Below, piece by piece: positions 11,174 to 21,731 of a stretch of 64,000 nt of DNA; position 1 is the stretch's first letter, and each line of letters begins with the position of its first letter. Source of the stretch: Vespula vulgaris (taxonomy: Eukaryota; Arthropoda; Insecta; Hymenoptera; Vespidae); the NCBI RefSeq assembly GCF_905475345.1, contig NC_066593.1, positions 869,001-933,000 on the forward strand. The letters run 5' to 3'. Made by a program: the position numbers and the translations under genes. The notes under the pieces are model-generated. The model was not told the origin of the DNA. It did not search any database and saw only the letters and a program-made list of their open reading frames with translations.

Positions 11174-13338
11174 TTACCCTGCGATAGGCGTTACGGTGGT
11201 GGTAGTGGTGTAATCGGTTGCAACCTCGATATCTTGCAATTGTTCTTTCGAAAGATTTTCGTCCAACCAAGCTTCGATTATAGGAAGATTCTCTTCGCGC
11301 CAGCTCACCTCCTGATCGATATTTTCCAAAGCTTCTTGAATGATACCGCTGGCTGATTCAAGTTGATCCCGTCGAGTCTGATACAATTCGTAAACCATGT
11401 CGTAACCTTCTTGCGTTTTGAACGAGGAAGTCGCCGAATTGACGATACCGTCCCAAAGATATTTTCTATTTTCGAATCTCTCCTTAATCGTGTCCCAATG
11501 CTCAGTTAGGAAATTAAAGAGAGTCGTGTAACCCGCTACTCCACCGGTGAGCATGTTGAAGATCAGTTGAATGTCAGAATCGGTGAAGTTATCGTTTTGA
11601 TCCAGAATCGTTATGTTCAAGAGCCTAAAGAAAATATAAATGTTGTAATAATTTTATCCTATACATATCACTTTTGTCTCTCTACCTTTGAATTTTATAA
11701 GTATCTTTCGGACAGCCAGCCAAAGTTTTCAAAAGATAGGTACGTTCGTTCTGTTTCCTCTCGAGACTATTTTGAGGGAAATTAATAACCCTTTGTAATC
11801 CAAATTCCCATTCATCTATGGTACCCCATTTGTACACTGGACAGATGAATTCGTTCGCGACCCTGGAAATAAAATTTAGATTTTTTCTTTTTCCTTTTTA
11901 TTTCTTTCTTTTTTTTTTCATTTTCTTCGGTAGGTCCATTATCGTTCGAATAGAAAAAAATTGACAAAGCCTTACGGATTTCCTTTATCAGGTTCCGTCT
12001 CCATCAACCATTTACTATACTGTTCTCTTGCTTCTTTGACGCAAGGCTCGTAACCGGCACGACAGAGAAAGTTCTTTGCCAATCCACGTATGTGAACTCT
12101 CCAAGACGGTTCGCACAGTCGCGGTTTGCCTCCTAACTTCTCGTAAAGCGGCTTCAACAGGCTACGTATGTAGGCCTAAAGTATCGATAATAATAAATTC
12201 GTTTGGTTGTTTCGATCGGTCGACGAGGTATCGTTTATCAAGATATACCTCGAATTTGATGTATACGTCGGACCCCTCGATACGTTTTCCAACGTGATCG
12301 ATCATCGTAAAGACGGGTTCCCAAACTACGAGACTCGTTTCCTCTCTCAAGAACAATGTCATATTTAAGGCGATACCAAAGCATAGTTCACCCGCATATG
12401 CCAGATTCCAGGAATCATGGAGGAGCTTTGCCCTGGTCAAAACTGGAATGGTTTCGCGGTTCGGTCCACGTAGAAATTGTGATAACATTTTCCAATTGCA
12501 GGAGTCGTAGTTCACCGGGAACATACCTATAACGAAAGGTATGATTTTATTTATTTCTTTCTTTCTTTCTTTTCTTTTCTTTTATTTTTTTTTTTTTTTT
12601 ATACGATCGCATTCAAGTACTTACGTATTGATCGATTCTCGATTGTATAGTATACTTACCTATTTCTTCTGGATTAACGATAATAAATTGATCCTTGCTG
12701 GCGATATCCTTGATCGTCAGATTTCGTGGCTCGTTGTCTTGTTTGGTCAACCAAACGGAAGGTTTCGTTTGAGAAAAGTCCAATTCGTTTTCGGACAACA
12801 TAACGATCGGTATGTCCCATTGACTCAGAGCTTTGTTGTTAGGAACCGGCGGTGGTTCTCTCATATAGACTTTCTGTAAACGTGATAGATCGTCTTAGCG
12901 TATTTGCCGATGATACATATATATTTCGTTTTACACGTAGATGAGTTCTTCGTTTATAGGTTCGTTTGATACATTCAAAAAGATATTTTTATTCGTACGA
13001 AGATATTCGAAGGATACGCAACGTAAGTATTACGTCTTGCATATTCGCATAGTATATCTTTTCCTTTTTAATAGGGAGAGATAAAGATTAATTGAGATAT
13101 ATCTATATACGTAGATAGGTACTACATATGCATGCATGCATACGTGTATATATGTACGTACGTATGTATGTCTCGGTTAAACGATTACTACTTTTTTTTT
13201 TCTTTTTTACGTTCATGCTCATAATCACAGCTTTTTTTCTAGTAACAAGGCAACATGCTAGCTCTCTTCGACGATTCCATTATGTACCGAATGGATCGTA
13301 GGATAAAAATTACGTAAGATTCCTCTTCGTTCACTCGC

Positions 13339-13394
<56 letters not shown>

Positions 13395-15048
13395 TCCTCT
13401 CTCTCGATATTATTATTCTTTCGTTTTCACATACTTATATCTTTGAATTTCAAATGTTTCCCAAGTGACGACAAATATTCGCGTATTTTCCTATTTAGAT
13501 ATCTACACATATGTAGTATTTCGAGAAGTAGATACTCTTTATCTATGTTTATAATAATTGGTTAGAACACTTTGACGATAGTCATGTACGCACCACAACG
13601 ATTCGTTCTTACGCATCATGGGAATACGCGATTAAACGCGATATACGCACGTCCCTGAGAATGAAAATACGCTTTTGTGCGATTGGACCTGCTCACCTGG
13701 CTAAGAATAATGTCTCCACTTTCGTAATCGCGAATAACCGTGACCAATGGCAATCTATCCTGGTTGATCCAAGCCGTAGATACGCTTAAAATCGTCAGTC
13801 CTTGCGGTAGATCAGCCGTTCCAGCGGCTGCCTCGTCCAGACGAGTGTAAATATCCTCGGAAACGAAGACCCGTGGTGTCCTATGAACGATTAACAATTT
13901 TTTTTTTTTCATTTCATACAGTAGAACTTTCTTTAATTCTCTTTCTTCTTCCTCTTCTTCTTCTTTTCTCTATTTTTTTTTCTTTTTTAAAGATACAAGC
14001 AACCAAGAAGCAGATTCTGTAATCGCGACAACCTAAAGCATACATTTTTTTCTTTCCTACGTAATACTTGCTTATATATATATATTTTTAATCCCCTTCT
14101 TTTTTTTATTTTTCTCGAAGATTCAGCCAACAATATTGTCCTCTAACGGCGGCACGAAACTTCCCAGAGAAACGTTGAACTCTTACAAGTATGCATATCG
14201 ATCGTGGTTACCAACCCGTAACTGAACGGATTAACGAGTATATTTAAGACGATATAAACAGACACCCGATAATATTCTTATTACGTTTGGAACTCGTAAA
14301 GATTTAGAACGCAGGAAATACGTGATATCTAATACGTTATCGATTCTAGGAAATAAAATATATTTCTTAATCGATACCCTTCTAACTCCTATTCCCATAT
14401 CCTCAACGTTATCATCGTATCATTTTCTACGTTATACTATCTATGAACGTGGAGAGAACACCGATGAGAGTATAATTGCCTATGGGAAAGCAATTGCATC
14501 GAACGTTACGAATTTATCTCTCTTTGATCGGGAGTTTCCAAGTCGAAATCGACTTTGAATGAGTCCGTATAAATCTGCTTCTTGGTTAACTAATGAGACC
14601 AATTACTTCTTGTCCCACTGCTGTTGAATAAAGTTCCTGACCCCTTCGCGGAATACGTCCTTGCCTAACGTATAATTGAACATTCGAAAGACCAACTCGG
14701 CTACGAATTAGAAAAAAAAAGATTATACGTAAGAAACGAAATTTAACGTTTCTCTTATTTCATTTTATATTTATTAATAGTATTAATAACGAAGAACTTT
14801 TAATTAAATGGAATTAAATCGATTAACGATTTACCTTTGGCCGCCGTTGCTTCGTACCTGATACCAGCCACTCTTGAAAACGGCACGGTCTTTCCAAATT
14901 CGTAGTAAAGAGAGTAGAGTATCGTCATCGGCCACTTTCCTTCCATTTCGTCGGGATTGATCTATCGATCGCGACGAAGATATTTTTTTTTTTATTTTTC
15001 TCTATTATTATTACCTTTTTGTTTTGTTTTGACTTTGCTTTTTTGTTC

Positions 15049-15091
<43 letters not shown>

Positions 15092-16928
15092 GTTTTCTTT
15101 TCAGTCTGGCATATTTAAACATAGTCTTTTTTATTTCTTTTTTTTTTTTCTGACGAAGGTTCGTTAACGAGACTTACGTCCACGGTCGTCAGCGAAGCGA
15201 GAAAAGAATTAAGTATCTTGCTCACAGGAGCGTAGTTCCAAAAATAAGGTGTGATGTATTGACCGATCCACTGATAGATCAATTCATAGGCTGTATTCCA
15301 AATCAGTGGACTGCTTAATTCGCTTTCTCTATGAGTAAAGGGATAATTTTAATATATTAACGTGCATGAGTATAGAAGAAGAAACGAAAAGAATAAAAAA
15401 AAGAAACAAAAACGAAAAGAGAAAAGGAAAAGATTTATACTTGAAAAACATTAGACCCCAACTGTCCGAAGCTTTGACAGCATTGAACATGGGAATAGCC
15501 ATGATGTCGAGTTTAGTTAGGCCGATAGAACAATTGAAATAATTTTGTAGATAGTTCATGATCTTGACGATCTTGTCCGGAACGTCCTTCAGACTATCCA
15601 GATAGTCTCTTCTAGCCCATATTCTGATCTCGAGCTTTGTTCCATTGACCTCGTCGATTTCCTGCGTTGGTACGATGCTCTCGAAGTTCGACACGACCAG
15701 AGCAAGCTGATAGACCGATATTTCAGGTGTTTGCACGAAATGATTCCAGATCATGTTCGGCTCGTCGGGTCTTTGAAACGAACAAATAAACAAACAAACA
15801 AAAAATATATATATATATATATATATTTTGTTACTAATCAACGCAAATATGATACATTACTTACACTTCCGTACTTCTTTCTATCGGTGTGTTCGATCTA
15901 GCAATCATAGTTTTCGGATGTTTAACGCTTAACTTAAACGTTGCCTTGTACTGCGGATCGACCAAACAGGGAAACATTTTCTGGGCATGATTCAGGCGCA
16001 AATAAGTGGCGACAAATTGGCTGGAAAAAAAAATGAAACGAATGCAAACGAAATCCGAGGATGTATATCACGTAACGCGAGGATTTCAATGAAAACGAGA
16101 GAATCTTTCGAATGAGTGCATAAATGAATTATTTACTGCGTTTGTCCTTCGGAGTCGACGTATTCGTTCCTGAAGAAGCCCGAGGTTTCGTTGGTTGTCA
16201 GATTACCCGTGTAATTGATATCCAGTTCTATTCTATCTCCCTCCTTCAACATTTGTTCCAAATGAATGACGTACCAAAATTTTTTCCACGTTGGAAGTTC
16301 GGTTTTTGCGACATTGATCTCCAAAGGTGGCGGACCGTCGTTTTCACTTTTTTTTTTGTTTTTTTTTTTTGTTTTTTTTTTTTTTCAAGAAGGGAAAGAA
16401 GGAAAAGGTTTTGAAAATTGTTTTTTCTAAATTCTCTCATGCGAATTATTTCATTCCAGAAGATATTGTTTCATTATTATCTTACGTCTCTTCCGATTTC
16501 AATTCTCTGATCCTAACGTCGTTCGATATTTGAAGATCCGGATGAGCGTTTACCGTTATTCTATCCAACATATCCATGCACGTTACGTTTATCTTAACGC
16601 GACCCTTGAATTTACCTTCGTCCATTAGAGGTTCGATCTCCAAATGATAGCTGCTAGGAATAACTTTTTCAGTCAATCTATGCTGATGTCCGGTGTAATG
16701 ATATATGTCGTTTAAATCGATACTGCGTTTCCATTTGTACGGAACCTGATGATACATCAATCGAATTTATTAAGATCGTATACACGAGGAAAAATAATAT
16801 ATACCCTATTGATTGAATCGATAAGTTGAATCGAACATCTATTATCCACTCACAATGTTAGAAGATTTGCCTTCCTTCGATAAGATAGAAACGAGGAATA
16901 TTCCAGCGACGATCGTTTTCTTCCACAT
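11174..16928 (-). CDS. M1-A: M1-family aminopeptidase homologue lacking catalytic residues (14 exons)
   Basis: Minus-strand exons: 16928-16854, 16745-16486, 16346-16137, 16020-15865, 15770-15441, 15328-15178, 14961-14835, 14700-14607, 13880-13697, 12873-12660, 12526-12249, 12175-11976, 11862-11686 and 11624-11174. All phases agree and sum to 968 aa, the normal size for aminopeptidase N. A signal peptide (MWKKTIVAGIFLVSIL) comes first. Then follow the N-terminal beta domain, the thermolysin-like domain and the helical ERAP1-like domain. The GAMENWGL site reads KASDSWGL. HELAHQW reads YELIYQW, so both zinc histidines are tyrosine. The third zinc ligand Glu aligns with Lys, and the catalytic Tyr aligns with Ala. 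Peptidase activity is therefore not expected. The C-terminus ends with five threonines and TPIAG. A donor-like GG|GTAATA overlaps the stop, so a longer C-terminus with a GPI signal is possible. It is divergent from M1-B. Confidence 0.9.
15178..15328 (-). CDS. M1-A exon 6: degenerate zinc-binding site
   Basis: This exon encodes the segment where active M1 enzymes have HEXXH-(18)-E. Here it reads NTAYELIYQWIGQYIT, keeping the motif Glu but replacing both histidines with tyrosine. The region that should carry the NEG glutamate reads SKILNS. The exon enters in phase 2 and leaves in phase 0, exactly as the matching M1-B exon does. Confidence 0.88.
15441..15770 (-). CDS. M1-A exon 5: degenerate GAMEN site
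   Basis: This exon ends the N-terminal domain and enters the catalytic domain. The conserved IPDF...GAMENWGL of active enzymes appears as IPMFNAVKASDSWGLMFF. The WGL that follows GAMEN is kept, which fixes the alignment. The donor CAA|GTATAA is weak, but its phase and position match M1-B exon 5. Confidence 0.85.
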
Positions 16929-17647
16929 GTCGAGGCCTTTGATATAACTGATCCAATGAATTTTAATCTCGGCTCGTTCGACGGTTCAATCATAGAAAAG
17001 TCCAAATTATTGAAAATCTAACGGGCTCTTGTACGCTCTCTCTCTCTTTCTCCCTCCCTCTCTCTCTCTCTTTCTCTCTCTTTTTTAATTATAAGTTACA
17101 TACGTCGTTAAATTCTCCCTTTATATTTTTACTTCTTTTTCTGAGTTCGTTCACTCCTTTTCGTTTCCTCTTTTCTTTTTCGTTTCCTTTTTTCTCTCTT
17201 TTTTTTTTTCTATCGGTGCAATCTCACCAAAGTGTTGACCTTGAGGCGATAGGCGCTCTCATAAACTAAATAAAACGTTTCTCTTGACTAGGAACCTTAT
17301 GGAACCATAGCCATCGTTGGACTGTCGTATCGAGTCTTCTTCCTCGTATGGTACACTCTCTATGATGGTCGATCGGTGGTCACTTGGAGGGTAGAACGAA
17401 TGTTACAGAAGATGGTGAGGAGGATGTTGGTGAATAAGAAAAATATTAGGAGGAGCAAAAAATACGTGTGTACCGCGTGATACGATCTCCTTATTCGTAA
17501 GAAGAGTAAGAGCGAGATAGAGAGAGAAAGAGAGAGAGAAAGAGAGGACAGATAGATAGATAGATAGAGAGAGAAAGAGAGAGAGAGAGAGAATGTGAGA
17601 TAGAAAGAGATAGAGAGAGGGTACAGATTGGAAACGCTTAGGTCCAC

Positions 17648-17818
17648 TTAGCGAGGAGCCATAATAGATCGTCCATTATCCAATTCTCTGACATAGTCGT
17701 CACAAAAGGGCCTAATCACGTCGGTATCCGTCGACGACGGATGAGAAGAAACAACGTCAATAGCCAATCCCAAGAGCGTCAATGGTAAACGAGAGTTGTG
17801 CCATTGGAAACATTGCAT
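17648..17818 (-). CDS. Small orphan frame, 56 aa, uncertain
   Basis: A 56-codon frame on the minus strand in non-repetitive DNA between the M1 genes. It begins MQCFQWHNSRLPL, has a moderately hydrophobic start (LPLTLLGLAIDVVSS) that could be a weak signal sequence, and ends NGRSIMAPR. The open frame extends seven or more codons upstream of the ATG to a TAA. I do not recognise it. It could be an exon of an unseen gene, a micropeptide or chance. Confidence 0.2.
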   Translation of the reverse strand: MQCFQWHNSRLPLTLLGLAIDVVSSHPSSTDTDVIRPFCDDYVRELDNGRSIMAPR

Positions 17819-19136
17819 CCTTCTTCCATCTGACTCGATTTCGACATTGTTTTCCCCTTAAGAGTTGACTTGGACGATCACCTGTTTCATTCGATCCTCA
17901 GAATAGCATTCGAGTTAGCGATCAAGTATCCTGGACCGATCTCAACTTCTTCCTTAACGCGAATTATAATTAAATTTGATTCGATTTATCTATCATCTCG
18001 TTTAAATGGGTCAAACTCTGTTCGATGCTTTTCTTATCAATAAAATGAACAAGTAGTAGATAGGTATGTAGGTAAGAGATAATTTTGGATGAGTTTGAAA
18101 TAAATGGATTTGTCTTAGTTACAGAACCCGTTGGGTGTTGAATAAATTCATCGAATGCGTTTAATAAAGTCCCATGTAGTAGAACGTATAAACGATCCAA
18201 TTGTCTTCGAATTATCTTTCATATATTAATTGTTCAAAGACGATGTAAACGAGTTAGCAAAGTGCACCCTACGTGTGACATCACGCTTTATAATATTGAA
18301 CTTGAACTATGTATGCCGATTAGCGCAATTATAAGGTAACAACGTGCAATGACTGATGCATCCGTTGAGACAGGCACGCCTCCTTGTTGAGCGGACACGA
18401 ACGACCTTGCGTAATATCTACGGAAAATAGAAAAAAAAGGAAAAAAAAAAGAAAGAAAAAAGAAAAAGAAGACGCGTTTCTTGTAGGAGAAAGAAAAGAC
18501 ATCATTGGAATTATCCATTTACTTGGAAGCTTTTTCATTTTAGATATTACTTTATTTTCTTTTCTTTTTATTTCTTTTATTATTATTATTTTTTTTCTTT
18601 CTATTAAATTAATCGAACGAAAATACAAATGAAGTAACAGAGTATATCATTTCACTCGTAACTTCTCTTTTTTCTTAGTCGCAAAAATTATTTCGCCCTT
18701 GAAAACAAAAAGAAAAAAAGAAAGAAAGAAACGATATTAAAAACGTATATCGCGTTAATAGATACGATATATGTACGTACGTATACACGATGGGAACGGT
18801 CGAACGCAAAAGGAAATCACATTTTTTTTCTTTGTACATGTAACCGAAAGGATGAACTACTATTCTGTGACAAGCCTATCGGAAATAATAGCATGGTCAG
18901 GTAAAGAGAGGAACGACATCGGAGCGAACGCGATTAACAATAGTGGGGGTAAAGGCTACAACCATGCCCGGCAAACAGCATCCACGTAGTATCGAGGCTC
19001 AGGTAAAACGTCAAATTGCGTTGCACCTGAACGCACGAGTCCACGCTACAACACGACCACTACCAGCTCGTTCGTGAATTTTTTTTTCAATTTTTCTTCG
19101 TCTCTTCTTCGTTCAGAAAGAGACAGAGACAGAGAA

Positions 19137-19183
<47 letters not shown>

Positions 19184-19407
19184 CTGATACAAAAACAGTA
19201 GCAGAGATAGAAAGAAAAACAGAAGGAAAGAGAAAAAGAGAGAGAGACAGATATATACTTTCTTTTTTTTTTTTTATTTTTCATTTAAAAGTTTATATTA
19301 AAAAGTCAGAAGAGGACATGAGGCGAGGATCGGTGTCGACTTGGGAAAATTTTGGGAGGAGAAGCTGTGAGTATTGTTTTTTTCTTGTATTTTCTCTTTT
19401 CTTGGCG

Positions 19408-19438
<31 letters not shown>

Positions 19439-19835
19439 ATTGGATTTGTTTCTTCTTTTCTTTTTTTTCTTTGTCTTCTTCTACTTTTCTTTTCGTATCT
19501 CTTCGATACGCGTTAATTCGTTTTTTCTTTTTCTTTGTCTTTTTTTTTTCCTACAGATCTTTTCCACACAATTTTTACAATTTCTCTCATCCGCAATAAT
19601 TATTTCTTTTCGTGTACGAAGGTAACGTAGCTTCGTGATTGTAAATGTTTCATTTTAATAGACCGGACGTTATAAATACGCGAATTTGTCTACGACCGAC
19701 AGTGAAACTTGAAATGACTTTGTACGTTAAGTTAGTAATCCAACTAAAAAATCTGACGATTTTAAAAACTTACGTATGTTTCCGTATCGATCTTTGTTAT
19801 TTTATCATCATCGTCATCGTCATCATCATCAATAT

Positions 19836-19890
19836 TATTATTATTATTATTATTATTACTATTACTATTATTATTATTATTATTATTATC
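19836..19890. repeat. ATT trinucleotide repeat
   Basis: Mostly uninterrupted TTA/ATT units with a few ACT variants, directly preceded by CAT/CGT units (19806-19830). Intergenic. Confidence 0.85.
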
Positions 19891-20043
19891 ATCAAATTGT
19901 TTTTGAGAGAGAAAGAAGAGGGAGAAGGTATAATGCGAATATCGTTTCTTATTCGTTGTGGTTTCAACGTTCATTTTGTTCTTATTAAAAAAGTAGTCTC
20001 GGAGTCCTCTTGAAATAAAAAAAAAAAAAGGAAGAAAGAAAGG

Positions 20044-20049
<6 letters not shown>

Positions 20050-20098
<49 letters not shown>
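20050..20098. repeat. GA dinucleotide repeat
   Basis: About 24 GA units, nearly pure, in the DNA between the two M1 genes. Confidence 0.9.
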
Positions 20099-20099
<1 letters not shown>

Positions 20100-20300
20100 A
20101 AAAAGAATAAAAAGAAATAAGTTCCATTCAACTGTTTACAAAGTTCATCAGAATCGCGAGCGTTATTCGAGCTCCTTGGTTAATACCATTATTATTCTGG
20201 AAGTCCATAGAAAAGCGGAGAAATGTGTATCGCTGTTAACGAGGGTCTCGCTTATAATTGCGGGATTGCGCTTTCTCTATTTCTTTTTCTTTCTATCTTC

Positions 20301-20304
20301 TTTC

Positions 20305-20343
<39 letters not shown>

Positions 20344-20344
20344 T
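20301..20344. repeat. TTTC tetranucleotide repeat
   Basis: About eleven TTTC units inside a longer pyrimidine tract (20271-20375), upstream of M1-B. Confidence 0.88.
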
Positions 20345-21731
20345 TTTCTTTTTTTCTCTTCCTCCTTTATTTTTTATTTCGTTTCTTTGGAATATTGTCC
20401 TTGTTATATTCGCGCTCGGTTTTTCTCTTTCTTTCTCTCTCTCTCTGTCTCTGTCTTAGAGAAAAAAGAAAAAAACTTTTGATAATTTTCTTCGATCGGA
20501 TTATCGATGTACTATTCCGATTGGAAGAAAAAATTGTCGATATTTTTGTTTCAACGTCTCGATATAATTATATTTATATAAGATTTATTTATATTTATAT
20601 CTTTATATTTGTATGAAAATTAATGGGAGTAGGCGTTAAAAGAAAAGGTGCGAAGACGTGGTGTAAGATGAATTTATGACGGAATAGAAAAGAAAAAAAA
20701 AGAGAGAAAAGAAAAGAAGAAAAAGAAAAAGAAGCAGCATCGTTAAAAACGTCAAAGTTACACTTCGCATCGTCGCGGTCGCCTATTTACGCTTGGATCA
20801 CGTTCGGTGACATAACAAAGAACCTAATTTCATATCATTCTTCGTGTTCGCGAGCAAACGCGAGCGTACGTTTCTACGCGAGTTTGTAAAGCTGCAGCGA
20901 TGTGACGTTTACGAACCTTCGACGATAAACTTCAACGTTATTGTACATATTTGTAATTCTATGTGAATATACATATACATATACATATACATACATATAT
21001 ATATATATATGCGTGTACGTATATATATATATATGTCTATACATAAATATATACGTATACATATGTATATACACATAGATAAATAGAGAATAGGATTATG
21101 TAAAAGGATCTATAATGATCGAGCTCTTTTAGCCTGACGTGTTTTTTATTTCGATTTACTATACTTACAGTTACGACTCGATTTGTAAATTTAAACGATT
21201 ATTTTCTAAAATAATAAGAAAAAACAAGAAAAGAAAAAAGAAAAGGAGAAAGAGGAAACAGTCGAATAATATATTCCTATCAGTTATGGCGTAACGATTA
21301 TGCTATCGAATGCTGAGAATGCTTGGAACTTGTGTGTTGTTAAAATGCACGAGCAAAGCGAGAAGAGTAGCGAAAAAGACCTTGAAGTTGGTTGGTCGAG
21401 GCTCGTTTACGTGTATCGTGTATTTTACACCACTGGAAATTGAATTCGATGATGTCACTCTTGTCAAAGCGATAACGCGAAATTCGACATGCCGAATTGA
21501 TAAGAACGGCCTCAATGACTCGATCCTCGTTGCACGAACAATTTCATGCCGCTAATCGCGGAACCTTTATTTCTTTTTTTTCCTTTTTTCTTTTTTCTTT
21601 TTTCTTTTTCTCTCTTCTCTTTCTTTATTTCCTTCGTACTGTTCGTTATTGTTCTCGTTATTAACCGAATCGCGTTAATAAATTATAATTAATTTGTTCT
21701 TTCTTTCTTTTTCCCTTTTTCAGCTGCAAAC

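Larger units (their letters stand above)
16929..21731. other. Divergent intergenic region between M1-A and M1-B
   Basis: About 4.8 kb between the two start codons. It should hold both promoters and at least one M1-B 5' untranslated exon, because M1-B exon 1 begins at 21724 after a TTTTTCAG acceptor. It contains CT and GA tracts (17037-17082, 17516-17595, 19120-19182, 20050-20098), an ATT run (19836-19890) and a TTTC run (20301-20344). A small minus-strand frame at 17648-17818 is listed separately. No promoter motif stands out. Confidence 0.6.
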
